Positions 16,349 to 24,990 of a stretch of 64,000 nt of DNA are shown piece after piece. The number at the start of each line of letters is the position of its first letter. Position 1 is the first letter of the stretch. Under the pieces are notes generated by a model that worked only from the letters and a program-made list of their open reading frames with translations, was not told where the DNA came from and did not search any database. This DNA is from JARRKU01 sp963675565. GTDB taxonomy: Bacteria > Desulfobacterota > Desulfobacteria > Desulfobacterales > Desulfosarcinaceae. Where the stretch lies: contig CAXXYD010000001.1 of the NCBI GenBank assembly GCA_963675565.2, positions 372,001-436,000 on the forward strand. The letters run 5' to 3'. The translations under genes were made by a program, and so were the position numbers.

Positions 16349-17098
16349 ATGAAAATGCTGAAATACTCTAATAAAATGCCGCAAATGGCAGCCCTGCTGT
16401 TTTTGTCGATCTATTTGTCCGGGTGTGCCTCCCCGGCAGTCATTCAACAGGAAGCCCCCGCCCTTGCTAAGGCGCCTGCTCCGTTGTCCATGCCGGGCCA
16501 AACCCATCATGGCGTGCCGGCCCTGGCCAGCGCGGACCATGAGGGTTCCCTATGGGTCGATGACGGTTCATTGAGTGAAATGTTCATTAACGCAAAAGCC
16601 CGGCGCGTCGGTGACATCCTCACCATCAAGATTGTGGAGAGCTCAAGGGCGACCAACAATGCCAGCACCAAAACGGGAAGAACAACTTCCATGGCGGTTG
16701 GATTGGGCAATTTATTCAATCTGGAGCAGAACTTTTCCGCCAACAGTATCTTCAATCCCTTCGGAACTGCGAAAAGCAATTATGAAAGTGAATTCGACGG
16801 TTCCGGCACCACGGCCCGCAGCGGCGCCCTGACAGCTTACATCACAGCAAGAATCATTCAGGTATTGCCCAACGGCAATTTTATCATTGAGGGCAACCGC
16901 GAGGTGAGAATAAACAACGAAAACCAGATTATTACCCTGACCGGACTGGTTCGACCAAGGGATATCGCCGCCGACAACGTCATTCAATCCACTTATATTG
17001 CCGATGCCCGGATAAGCTACAGCGGCAGCGGCGTATTGAATGATCAACAGCGGCCCGGCTGGTTGGCCAGGCTTCTGGACAGCATATGGCCATTTTGA
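16349..17098 (+). CDS. flgH: Flagellar L-ring lipoprotein FlgH
   Basis: 249 residues with a lipoprotein signal peptide: hydrophobic core LLFLSIYLSGC, lipidated Cys at residue 26. The mature part has the FlgH motifs GSLWVDDGSLSEMFINAKAR, VGDILTIKIVE and LPNGNFIIEGNREVRINNE. FlgH forms the L ring in the outer membrane, so the cell has an outer membrane. It lies between flgA and flgI as in other flagellar operons. Confidence 0.95.
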   Translation: MKMLKYSNKMPQMAALLFLSIYLSGCASPAVIQQEAPALAKAPAPLSMPGQTHHGVPALASADHEGSLWVDDGSLSEMFINAKARRVGDILTIKIVESSRATNNASTKTGRTTSMAVGLGNLFNLEQNFSANSIFNPFGTAKSNYESEFDGSGTTARSGALTAYITARIIQVLPNGNFIIEGNREVRINNENQIITLTGLVRPRDIAADNVIQSTYIADARISYSGSGVLNDQQRPGWLARLLDSIWPF

Positions 17099-17111
17099 GG
17101 ATAACACGGAT

Positions 17112-18227
17112 ATGAAGAAATTCAGGCACGGCATCACATTCACGGCTATTATTCTGGTATTGTTTTTGTGCGTTCCATCATGGTCCGGCGCCGTTCGCGT
17201 CAAGGATATCGCCGATATCAAGGGCGTCCGAAACAATCAGCTCGTGGGCTATGGTCTTGTGGTCGGTCTGGACGGCACCGGAGACGGTAAAAAATCGCTG
17301 TTTACAGTTCAGTCCATGGCGAGCATGCTTGAAAAAATGGGCGTCACGCTGGACGCCAAGGATATCGCCGTATCTAATGTGGCCGCTGTAATGGTAACGG
17401 CCAGTCTGCCAGCCTTTGCCAAAAGCGGAGGAAGGATCGATGCATTGGTCAATTCAATCGGCGATGCCAAAAACCTGCAGGGTGGCACTTTGCTGATGAC
17501 GCCCTTGAAAGCGGCCAACGGCAGTGTCTATGCCGTTGCCCAGGGACCGGTGAATACCGGTGGGTTTTCCGCCAGCGGGGCCGGGGGAAGTGTTCAGAAA
17601 AATTTTCCTACGGTGGGGAGGGTGATTGGCGGCGCTATCGTGGAACGTGAGGTCAGCCTGAACTTTAATCAGCGCCGTAAACTGACCCTCAGCCTGCACA
17701 AGCCCGATTTTACCACGGCGACGCGCTTGACGGAAGCCATCAATGGGCTGTTCTACGATCGTATTGCCGAGGCCAGCGATGCAGCTACGGTTCAAATCAA
17801 CGTACCCATGCCTTACATGGGCAATATTGTTCAGCTGATGGCCATGATTGAAACACTCGAGGTACGGCCCGATACCATCGCCCGGGTGATTATCAATGAG
17901 CGCACCGGAACGGTGGTGATGGGTGAAAATGTACGCTTATCCACCATTGCCATCGCCCATGGGAACTTGAGCATTGTCATCAAGGAATCCCCCCAAGTTT
18001 CCCAGCCGGCGCCCTTTTCGGAAAAGGGACAGACGGTTGTCACCCCGAATACCGACATCGCCGTCAATGAAGATGCCAAACAGCTGGTGCTTATGCCGGC
18101 CGGGGCGAGCATTGGAGATGTGGTCAGTGCCCTTAACGCGCTGGGTGTGTCCCCGCGGGATTTGATCGCCATATTTCAGGCCATTAAAGCCGCAGGAGCC
18201 CTGCAAGCCGAGTTGGAGGTCATCTGA
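17112..18227 (+). CDS. flgI: Flagellar P-ring protein FlgI
   Basis: About 371 residues with a signal peptide (GITFTAIILVLFLCVPSWSGA). The mature start VRVKDIADIKGVRNNQLVGYGLVVGLDGTGDGKK contains the near-invariant GYGLVVGLDGTGD signature. FlgI polymerises in the periplasm around the rod. The ATG at 17112 is chosen because it places the signal peptide at the N-terminus; GAGGA at 17096-17100 is the likely ribosome site. Its stop overlaps the flgJ ATG by one base. Confidence 0.96.
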   Translation: MKKFRHGITFTAIILVLFLCVPSWSGAVRVKDIADIKGVRNNQLVGYGLVVGLDGTGDGKKSLFTVQSMASMLEKMGVTLDAKDIAVSNVAAVMVTASLPAFAKSGGRIDALVNSIGDAKNLQGGTLLMTPLKAANGSVYAVAQGPVNTGGFSASGAGGSVQKNFPTVGRVIGGAIVEREVSLNFNQRRKLTLSLHKPDFTTATRLTEAINGLFYDRIAEASDAATVQINVPMPYMGNIVQLMAMIETLEVRPDTIARVIINERTGTVVMGENVRLSTIAIAHGNLSIVIKESPQVSQPAPFSEKGQTVVTPNTDIAVNEDAKQLVLMPAGASIGDVVSALNALGVSPRDLIAIFQAIKAAGALQAELEVI

Positions 18228-18553
18228 TGCCGGACCCATTGAACGGTTTATCGGATTTTGTGCTGCAGCCGGCCATGGCCTCCGGGCAGCTTAAAAAAGA
18301 GTCCGCTGCCGATGATCCTGAGGGTATAAAAGAAGTGTGCAAGGATTTCGAATCCCTTTTTGTGAACTACCTGATGAAGGAAATGCGAAATACCATACCG
18401 GAAAATGAGCTTTTCGGCGGTGGTTCAGCCGAAAAAATTTACACTACCATGCTGGACGGCGAAGTGGCCAAGCATGTTTCGAAACAACGTGGTATCGGGC
18501 TGGCCGACATGCTGTACAGTCAAATGGCCAAAAATAGTTCCATAAAAAAGTAA
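18227..18553 (+). CDS. flgJ: Rod-binding protein FlgJ, short form without muramidase domain
   Basis: 108 residues corresponding only to the N-terminal rod-binding/rod-cap domain (VCKDFESLFVNYLMKEMRNTIPENELFGGGSAEKIYTTMLDGEVAK). The C-terminal glucosaminidase domain present in enteric FlgJ (about 313 residues) is absent, and no such domain follows, so another hydrolase must open the cell wall. Single-domain FlgJ is common in delta- and epsilon-type bacteria. The stop codon overlaps the -35 of a sigma-28-like promoter. Confidence 0.92.
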   Translation: MPDPLNGLSDFVLQPAMASGQLKKESAADDPEGIKEVCKDFESLFVNYLMKEMRNTIPENELFGGGSAEKIYTTMLDGEVAKHVSKQRGIGLADMLYSQMAKNSSIKK

Positions 18554-18577
18554 AGTTTCATCCAAAAGGGGCGATAG
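18551..18577 (+). promoter_or_regulatory. Sigma-28 (FliA)-type promoter of flgM-flgN-flgK-flgL
   Basis: TAAA (18551-18554), a 15-bp spacer, then GGCGATAG (18570-18577). The consensus is TAAA-N15-GCCGATAA, so the -35 is perfect, the spacing exact and the -10 matches 6 of 8. The TAA of the -35 is also the flgJ stop codon. Transcription would begin near 18584, giving a leader of about 110 nt before flgM. It fits the late-class control expected for flgM, flgK and flgL. Confidence 0.65.
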
Positions 18578-18615
18578 AGCATTCAGGCGGTCCAATCTAA
18601 GGAGACGCCGAAAAA

Positions 18616-18643
18616 CAATGGGGACGGTGTCCGACAACCATTG
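18616..18643 (+). repeat. GGGGACGG-containing hairpin in the flgM leader
   Basis: CAATGG (18616-18621) pairs with CCATTG (18638-18643), and an inner GGAC (18622-18625) pairs with GTCC (18629-18632) around a 3-nt loop. A second imperfect hairpin (GGGACA ... TGTCC) follows before the flgM ribosome site. Similar GGGGACG cores occur in other intergenic gaps of this window (39009 and 57006-57030), suggesting a dispersed REP-like element. It would form part of the flgM leader RNA. Confidence 0.45.
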
Positions 18644-18693
18644 CCGGGACAAAGCGGTTGCTGTCCGGGGCACTTTCCCCGAAGGAGGTCAAG

Positions 18694-19032
18694 ATGAAAG
18701 TGATGGACAACAGCAGCCCACCCATACAATTGGATGCGTATGTCAGACAGGCCCAACAGCAAAGCCGGCAATTGGACGCTTTGCGTTCAGAGAGCAGCCC
18801 GGTCCAAGGCCCCACGGATAAAGTCCAGCTGTCTGAAGAGGCCAGAGCGATTCAGAAAGCGTCCCAAAATTCGGCCAGTTCGTCAGATATCCGGGAAGAT
18901 AAGGTCCAACAGGTCAAAATGGAAATTGAAAATGGGACATATCGTGTGGTGGGCGCTCAGGTCGCCACGGATATGTTAAAAGAGAGCTTTGAAAATGATC
19001 TCTTGCTTCAAAAAATCAATATGCGGATATAA
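18694..19032 (+). CDS. flgM: Anti-sigma-28 factor FlgM
   Basis: About 112 residues. The C-terminal half has the FlgM pattern: DKVQLSEEARAIQKA, then VQQVKMEIENGTYRV and VATDMLKESFENDLLL, the helices that bind FliA. FlgM holds FliA inactive until it is exported through the finished hook. GGAGG at 18684-18688 sits 5-6 bp before the ATG at 18694, which decides the start over an upstream frame. It heads the flgM-flgN-flgK-flgL unit behind a sigma-28-like promoter. Confidence 0.92.
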   Translation: MKVMDNSSPPIQLDAYVRQAQQQSRQLDALRSESSPVQGPTDKVQLSEEARAIQKASQNSASSSDIREDKVQQVKMEIENGTYRVVGAQVATDMLKESFENDLLLQKINMRI

Positions 19033-19048
19033 TAATCAGGTATATCAT

Positions 19049-19552
19049 ATGAATTCAGATATTTTAGACCGGCTGGAAAATGTGCTGACACAATCCGAAG
19101 AGCGATACGGAGAATTATTGCACCTCTTGCAACGTGAGAAAGAGGCCGCAATTCATTCCAATGCCGGTCAGTTGGCCGGTGTGGTCGAACAGAAAACAGA
19201 GTTGCTGTCCATTCTGGCCGTATTGGAAAAACAGCGCGTCGAGTTGCTTCAAACCATATCCGGTAAATTGAGAATACCGATAGACCAGTTGACCTTGTCC
19301 AAAATTGCGATGTCTTTGCCATCTGAAAAATCGGTATTATTCAGGAATATCAGCGAATCACTGAAATCTCTGGCATTGAAAGTCAAACAGGCCAATGAGG
19401 AAAATCGCATGCTGGTTCGACATTGCCTTGATTTGGTCGTTGGCTCCCTCGGATTTTTTCACCAAATGTTGAATCCTGTATCTGTCTATGGGGCAAGCGG
19501 GCGGGTTAACGCGCGTGCGGGCAGCGGCAGACTGCTGTCTGGTATTGTTTAG
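19049..19552 (+). CDS. flgN: FlgN-family flagellar export chaperone
   Basis: About 167 residues, predicted almost entirely helical and coiled coil, with FlgN features in DRLENVLTQSEERYGELLHL and the LAGVVEQKTELLSILAVLEK stretch. FlgN binds the hook-filament junction proteins FlgK and FlgL and delivers them to the export gate. Its position between flgM and flgK is canonical. The ATG at 19049 lies 16 bp after the flgM stop. Confidence 0.87.
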   Translation: MNSDILDRLENVLTQSEERYGELLHLLQREKEAAIHSNAGQLAGVVEQKTELLSILAVLEKQRVELLQTISGKLRIPIDQLTLSKIAMSLPSEKSVLFRNISESLKSLALKVKQANEENRMLVRHCLDLVVGSLGFFHQMLNPVSVYGASGRVNARAGSGRLLSGIV

Positions 19553-19579
19553 AATTCATATTGCTAAGGATGGAGTCCA

Positions 19580-20971
19580 ATGCCCAGCATCTACGGGTTG
19601 CTGAACGTCGGCAAATCAGCTTTGCTTACCCAGCAAAAAGCCATTGATATTACCGGCAACAACATTGCCAATGTCAATACGCCCGGTTATTCACGGCAGC
19701 GCTTGACCATTGAGCAAAACAGTCCGGTTCGTGTAGACGGACAAACCATGGGTACCGGCGTTTCGGCCGACTCCCAAATCCAGAGATTTTACGATCAGTT
19801 TCTCAATGCCCAGCTCAGCACCGAAAACCAAAACCTCGGGCGCTGGGAAGCACAAAAAAGTGCACTTAAAAAAGCCGAACTGATGTTTGACGAGTCCACC
19901 GGTTACGGGCTGAGTAGCGCCATAAATGAATTTTTCAACGCCTGGCAGGACCTGTCGAATAATCCATCCGGTGTGGCAGAGCGCACCACACTCATATCCA
20001 GCGCCCAGTACCTTGCCGAATCCTTCAACCAGATCAACAGCAGCTTGAATCAACTCAAAGCGGACATTGACGACCATGTGGATGATATCGTCGGTAACAT
20101 CAACGATATTGCCGATCAGATCGCCGACCTGAATCTTAAAGTCACCCAGCTGGAAGTCTCAGGCTACAATGCCAACGATTTCCGTGACGAGCGGGATCAG
20201 CTGGTTTTAGAATTGTCCCAGTTGATTGATATCAACAGCTTTGAAGACGGCGATGGAAATGTCACGGTCATGGTGGGTGAAGGAAAGCCGCTGGTTGAAG
20301 GTTCGTCCACATGGCATTTGGTCACATCCAATAACGGCGGCGTTCAGGACGTTAATTGGGAAAGCAGCAACGGCACCCTGACCAATATCACCAGTCAGAT
20401 ATCCGGTGGTGAGATTAAAGGATGGACCGAAGCGCGTGATGAGATTATCGATGGGTATATCACTCAACTGGACGATTTGGCCAACACCATGCGAACCAGT
20501 GTCAATACCTTGCATACCGGCAGTGTCGACCTGAATGGCACCACCGTTACGGAACTGTTTTTTACCGGGACGAGCGCTTCGGATATGGCCGTTAACAACG
20601 CCTTGGTGGCTGACAGCGATTTGATAGGCGCCGCCGCCGCAGGCGAAGGGATCCCCGGCGGCAATAGCACTGCCATTGCCATTGCCAATCTGCAAAATAC
20701 CGCCAGCATGGGCGGCAGCAGTACATTTAATGAATATTACAACTCTTTAGTGGGAAATGTCGGTGCGGACGTGCAAGCTGCCGATTTTAATTTCAGCCAC
20801 CAAACCACCATGGTGCAGGATCTTGAAAATTACCGCCAGGAAGTATCCGGAGTATCTCTGGATGAAGAGATGGTCAATCTAATTCAATTTCAGCATGCCT
20901 ACAATGCCGCCGCCCAATTGATCACCATGGCGGATGAGATGCTGGACACCTTGATGTCAATTGCACGTTAA
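19580..20971 (+). CDS. flgK: Flagellar hook-associated protein FlgK (HAP1)
   Basis: 463 residues. The N-terminus IYGLLNVGKSALLTQQKAID with GNNIANVNTPGYSRQRL is diagnostic, and the C-terminus has GVSLDEEMVNLIQFQHAYNA and MADEMLDTLMSI. FlgK is the first hook-filament junction protein. It is shorter than the 550 or so residues of enteric FlgK, the difference lying in the surface-exposed middle. A GGAG ribosome site precedes the ATG. Confidence 0.95.
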   Translation: MPSIYGLLNVGKSALLTQQKAIDITGNNIANVNTPGYSRQRLTIEQNSPVRVDGQTMGTGVSADSQIQRFYDQFLNAQLSTENQNLGRWEAQKSALKKAELMFDESTGYGLSSAINEFFNAWQDLSNNPSGVAERTTLISSAQYLAESFNQINSSLNQLKADIDDHVDDIVGNINDIADQIADLNLKVTQLEVSGYNANDFRDERDQLVLELSQLIDINSFEDGDGNVTVMVGEGKPLVEGSSTWHLVTSNNGGVQDVNWESSNGTLTNITSQISGGEIKGWTEARDEIIDGYITQLDDLANTMRTSVNTLHTGSVDLNGTTVTELFFTGTSASDMAVNNALVADSDLIGAAAAGEGIPGGNSTAIAIANLQNTASMGGSSTFNEYYNSLVGNVGADVQAADFNFSHQTTMVQDLENYRQEVSGVSLDEEMVNLIQFQHAYNAAAQLITMADEMLDTLMSIAR

Positions 20972-20982
20972 AAGAGGTTACC

Positions 20983-21849
20983 ATGCGCATTAGCAATCAA
21001 ATGATGGCAAATAATATCATCGCCCAGTTGTTCCGGCAGACCGAACAAATGGGCAAAACCCAGGAGCAAATCATCACCGGAAAGCGCATCAACCGCGCAT
21101 CCGATGATCCGGTGGGTATCAGCAGTGTATTGTCCTACCGCAAGACCATTTCAAGCCTGGAGCAATACAACACCAATATTTCGCAGGGGAAAATGCGCAT
21201 TGACACAGTCGACAATATCCTGGAGATGGTCGGCGATCTGCTGCTCGATGCAAAAGAGATCGCCTATGACACAGATCCGGATATGCGTAGTGAAATGGCG
21301 GAGGATGTAGCTGCCATCCGGGAGCAAATTTTGCAAATGGCCAACTATCAGATCGACGGCGAATACCTGTTTTCAGGTGACGAAGTCGATACAGCCCCGT
21401 ACAACAGTACCACCTGGCTATACAATGGAGACGACGGCACCAAAGATATCATGATCGGAGAAAATATGGAAGCCAATCTGACTGCGGACGGCGAAGATAT
21501 TTTCGGTGCGGACAATGACAATGTGTTCAATATTCTCAACGATCTTCAAACCGCCTTGAATGCGCCGAATGCTGCAGACATTGAAGATCAAATCTCCCGT
21601 CTGGACAACGCCATCGATAATCTGACATCCATCCGGGCCCGTGAAGCCGGTGTGTATAAGCGTTTGGAAGCCACGGAGAACCACAATGCCTACTTCAAGG
21701 TCAATATACAGGAAATGCTTTCAAATACAGAAGATGCGGATGTTGCTGAAGCCATAATCAGTTTTCGAACCCAGCTAACCGCTTACGAAAGCACGTTGGC
21801 CACATCCTCCATGATCCTTCAGAAAAGCCTGATCGACTTTCTGGGATAA
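20983..21849 (+). CDS. flgL: Flagellar hook-associated protein FlgL (HAP3)
   Basis: 288 residues related to flagellin. The start MRISNQMMANNIIAQLFRQT with GKRINRASDDPVGISSVLSY and the C-terminus DVAEAIISFRTQLTAYESTL fit FlgL. It forms the second junction layer between hook and filament. It follows flgK by 11 bp and is the last gene of the flagellar block. The next 198 bp separate it from convergent motB and hold only a short GGCTGAG/CTCGGCC stem at 21865-21881 without a U-run. Confidence 0.94.
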   Translation: MRISNQMMANNIIAQLFRQTEQMGKTQEQIITGKRINRASDDPVGISSVLSYRKTISSLEQYNTNISQGKMRIDTVDNILEMVGDLLLDAKEIAYDTDPDMRSEMAEDVAAIREQILQMANYQIDGEYLFSGDEVDTAPYNSTTWLYNGDDGTKDIMIGENMEANLTADGEDIFGADNDNVFNILNDLQTALNAPNAADIEDQISRLDNAIDNLTSIRAREAGVYKRLEATENHNAYFKVNIQEMLSNTEDADVAEAIISFRTQLTAYESTLATSSMILQKSLIDFLG

Positions 21850-22047
21850 CTGGGTGGGAACCCTGGCTGAGTCGCTCGGCCGTCCCTCGGCTTGACACTT
21901 CTTCAGAAAACAAATCACTCGCTCGCAAACAGGCGGCCGGTACGCATTATTACGCTTACAGGGGCTCCAAGGTTAATTTGTCCGCCTAATCGGGCCTTGC
22001 AGCCTGGCCGGAGTCGGGGGGCTTACTATCCACCCAAAGACGTAGAT

Positions 22048-22800
22048 TTACAGATTTGGTCTTGCGATATGATCGCCGGTCGGCAGATTGCCGAGAATAA
22101 TTTCTACGCGCCGATTTTTCTGGCGTCCGGAAGCTGTATCATTGGTCTCGATTGGGCGGTATTCGCCGAATCCCATGGTTGCAATGCGTTTGGGATCGAT
22201 ATGCGAGCGGGAAATGAAAAACTCGGCCACTGCCGAAGCTCTGGCCGCAGACAAGCGTAAATTGGTCTGATAGGGCCCCCCGTGTATGGGGACATTGTCG
22301 GTATGTCCGGCGATCGTGATATCCCCCTGGGTGTCCTGCAAAATTGAAGCGATTTTTTGCAGAAGAGGCTTGAGCTGCTGGCGAATTTCCGCCTTGCCGG
22401 AATCGAAGGTGGATTCTCCCATCAGGCGGATAACCACTTCGTCTTCACCAGCCTCAATGCTGATCTGCTCTTTCAGATCAGATAACTGGTTCTCTATCAA
22501 CTCATCGATTTCCTGGCCCAGATCCTCTTTAATGCGGGTGGCGATGGCTTCCTGGTCGAAATCCCGTGCAATCATCTTCATTCCCTTGGGAATTTCCATA
22601 ACCCTGTTTTTACGCTGCACGCCAAAGGCCTTTTCCAACGATCCGGCAACTTGTTTGTATTTCTGCCGATCCATTTCGGAAAAAGAAAGCAGAAGCACAA
22701 AAAAGCACAATAGAAGGCTCATCAGGTCGCCAAATGTAACCACCCATTTAGGCGCACCAGGGTCTATTTTTCTACCGTTCTGGTCGACCAGAGCGCCCAC
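22048..22800 (-). CDS. motB: Flagellar motor protein MotB (second stator system)
   Basis: About 250 residues: N-terminal WVVTFGDLMSLLLCFFVLLL carries the ion-binding Asp (Asp25), and the C-terminal OmpA domain has AGHTDNVPIHGGPYQTNLRL and GRQKNRRVEI. It starts with GTG (22798-22800) overlapping the TAG of motA by one base, so the two are coupled. This second motA-motB pair is separate from the one at the left end of the window and lies with an HD-GYP regulator. Confidence 0.94.
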   Translation of the reverse strand: MGALVDQNGRKIDPGAPKWVVTFGDLMSLLLCFFVLLLSFSEMDRQKYKQVAGSLEKAFGVQRKNRVMEIPKGMKMIARDFDQEAIATRIKEDLGQEIDELIENQLSDLKEQISIEAGEDEVVIRLMGESTFDSGKAEIRQQLKPLLQKIASILQDTQGDITIAGHTDNVPIHGGPYQTNLRLSAARASAVAEFFISRSHIDPKRIATMGFGEYRPIETNDTASGRQKNRRVEIILGNLPTGDHIARPNL

Positions 22801-23591
22801 TAGTTGGCTTCTCCCTTGGCCGGTGTTTTGTTGTTGTCTGCAGCTTTATCGCGTATTTTTGGAGACAGGAATATTTTAAGCGATTCTTCGAGCACCATTG
22901 GAGAAACACCGCGATTGATACCGATAGCGCCTTCGACAACAATGGTTTTGGTTAATCTTTCTTTTTCACTGTTCAGACTGAGCTTGTCGGCAATGGGAAT
23001 ACAAACCAGATTGGCGATAACGGCTCCATAAAGCGTCGTCAACAAGGCCACAGCCATAGAAGGTCCGATGCTGGACGGATCCTCCATGGAAGACAGCATC
23101 TGCACCAGACCGATCAAGGTCCCGATCATTCCAAATGCGGGCGCAGCGTCGCCGGCACTTTTGAACACTTGCTGGCCTGTTTCATGGCGCTGTATGGTCA
23201 GACGGATATCTTTGTTGAGCATATCTTCGATGAGCCCCTCGTCATATCCATCCGAGAGGTATCGCAGCGCTTTTGCCGAGAAGTCATCAGACGGGGTTTC
23301 TTTTTCCAGGGCGATGAGGCCTTCTTTTTTCGCGATTCGCGTAAAGCCGACCATTTCTTCAATGATCGCCTCCGGGCTCTGCATTTTAAAAAGAAAGGCC
23401 TTCAGCGCAACACTGATAGAACCGATTACATCCGCCATTTTGAACCGAATAAACGTTACAGCGACAGTACCGCCGATAACAACGAGCGCCGATGGGATGT
23501 TAATAAATACACCGAGGCTTCCACCGACGACAATGGAGGCGATGATCAAAACCGTTCCGCTGACCAGACCGATAACTGTTGCGATATCCAT
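22800..23591 (-). CDS. motA: Flagellar motor stator protein MotA (second stator system)
   Basis: 263 residues, full length with four membrane segments. Motifs include DIATVIGLVSGTVLIIASI at the start, GDAAPAFGMIGTLIGLVQML and MAVALLTTLYGAVIANLVCI, carrying the channel prolines. It belongs to the MotA/PomA family; whether it conducts H+ or Na+ cannot be told from this alone. It follows the HD-GYP regulator by 11 bp and precedes motB on the same strand. Confidence 0.95.
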   Translation of the reverse strand: MDIATVIGLVSGTVLIIASIVVGGSLGVFINIPSALVVIGGTVAVTFIRFKMADVIGSISVALKAFLFKMQSPEAIIEEMVGFTRIAKKEGLIALEKETPSDDFSAKALRYLSDGYDEGLIEDMLNKDIRLTIQRHETGQQVFKSAGDAAPAFGMIGTLIGLVQMLSSMEDPSSIGPSMAVALLTTLYGAVIANLVCIPIADKLSLNSEKERLTKTIVVEGAIGINRGVSPMVLEESLKIFLSPKIRDKAADNNKTPAKGEAN

Positions 23592-23602
23592 TTGGACTAT
23601 TC

Positions 23603-24760
23603 CTATTTGTGAATAAACACGGTACTGGCGATATTGCCCAATTCGTAATATTGTTTCAGTTTAGCTATGGCGGCGCTGTCAATACGGGTATCCGTTGCCA
23701 TGAAAAACGCGCCTGTGCGCATGCACACATCACGAGATAATTTCATTCCGGCTTTCAGTTCGTCTATCTCTTTTTCAATCTCGGTCTGTTTGGCATCCTC
23801 TTGCATTTCTTCCATGTTAACCTCCAGCAAAAGGTCGACCAGCGTGGCATCCAGTTGATATCCACGCATTTGTTGAAGCTTTTCGGGAATATGCGCAAGG
23901 GCCAATTTTCGAAAGTGTCGCAAGTTGTCATAGATTGATGCGGCATTCACCACTGAAGCCTCCAATGGAATCTGATCAGACGTCGCTCCATCGGGAAAAC
24001 CCCGACCATTTACCTGTTCGTGGTGCATGCGAACAATTTTTGCTACGGGTCGTAAAAGATCGACCTGATTCAAAACGGTTTCGCCGCGTTCGGGATGGGA
24101 GCGATACAGCTTCTTTTCATCGCCCGTCATTTCTGTTAGGCTTTTCTTGACCAATGCGCGCGGCAATCCAATCAATCCGATATCATGAAGCATTCCAGAC
24201 GCTTCGATAATGGGATAGTCTTCCGGTTGGATGCCGGCGTGTCGTTTGGCCAATTTAAGGGCCAGCTTGCCCACCCGACGGCTATGGCCGCCCAAATCTT
24301 TATCGTAAATCTCCAGAAACTGTGTAAACATATGAATAGTTTGGTAATAATTATTTTTGATGGTTCTATATTTTTGATTCAGTTCACGTTCCAGCTTGAT
24401 GATACGAGCACCGATTTCCATCCTTGCCCGCAATTCGTCTAAATTGACCGGTTTGGTGATGAAGTCGTCCACACCGCCTTCCAGGCCGCGAACCACATCC
24501 ATTCGGGTGTCCTGGGCGCTGATCAAAATGATGTATATGTAGTGCGAAAGATTGAGTGAACGAACTTTTCCACACAGGTCAAGACCGTTTATTTCCGGCA
24601 TCAGCCAATCGCTGACCAACAAGTCGATGTGCTCTGAATGCACTATGTCGATAGCCTGACGTCCGTTGTTTGCCTTTCGTACGCTGTATCCCCATCGGGT
24701 CATGCTCTTTTCCAGCAAACTCAGTGTGGAAGCATCGTCATCGACCACAAGAATATTCAT
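23603..24760 (-). CDS. Response regulator with HD-GYP phosphodiesterase domain
   Basis: 385 residues. Residues 1-125 form a receiver (ILVVDDD, phospho-acceptor in LLVSDWLMPEINGLDL, Lys in DDFITKPVNLDEL). A short coiled linker leads to an HD-GYP domain with GMLHDIGLIGLPRALVKK and HHEQVNGRGFPDG. HD-GYP domains usually hydrolyse cyclic di-GMP; here the GYP motif reads G-F-P. A further C-terminal helical region has no recognised domain. It heads a three-gene unit with motA and motB, behind a sigma-28-like promoter, so it probably tunes motility. Confidence 0.9.
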   Translation of the reverse strand: MNILVVDDDASTLSLLEKSMTRWGYSVRKANNGRQAIDIVHSEHIDLLVSDWLMPEINGLDLCGKVRSLNLSHYIYIILISAQDTRMDVVRGLEGGVDDFITKPVNLDELRARMEIGARIIKLERELNQKYRTIKNNYYQTIHMFTQFLEIYDKDLGGHSRRVGKLALKLAKRHAGIQPEDYPIIEASGMLHDIGLIGLPRALVKKSLTEMTGDEKKLYRSHPERGETVLNQVDLLRPVAKIVRMHHEQVNGRGFPDGATSDQIPLEASVVNAASIYDNLRHFRKLALAHIPEKLQQMRGYQLDATLVDLLLEVNMEEMQEDAKQTEIEKEIDELKAGMKLSRDVCMRTGAFFMATDTRIDSAAIAKLKQYYELGNIASTVFIHK

Positions 24761-24869
24761 ACGCGTCCATCCTTATAAAATGCGATTAGCCAGCCCGCGA
24801 CGGTCAATTCCTGTATCGCCGGATAGAACGTGGAACGGTGTCTATGCCATGGCTGGCGCTGTATTTGAA

Positions 24870-24896
24870 ATATCGGCTATAAAACCACAAAACTTA
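24870..24896 (-). promoter_or_regulatory. Sigma-28-type promoter for HD-GYP-motA-motB
   Basis: Read on the minus strand: TAAG (24896-24893), a 15-bp spacer, then GCCGATAT (24877-24870). The -10 matches the FliA consensus GCCGATAA at 7 of 8 positions, the -35 matches TAAA at 3 of 4, and the spacing is exact. Transcription would begin about 100 nt before the ATG at 24760. Confidence 0.65.
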
Positions 24897-24990
24897 AATC
24901 GAATCTGAAGTGTCGCACCGGCGATTAACCGGTTTTGGCACGTCCATAGATGGGCGCTGGCTGACATTGGGTACCCGGGTCAGGGTAAAC

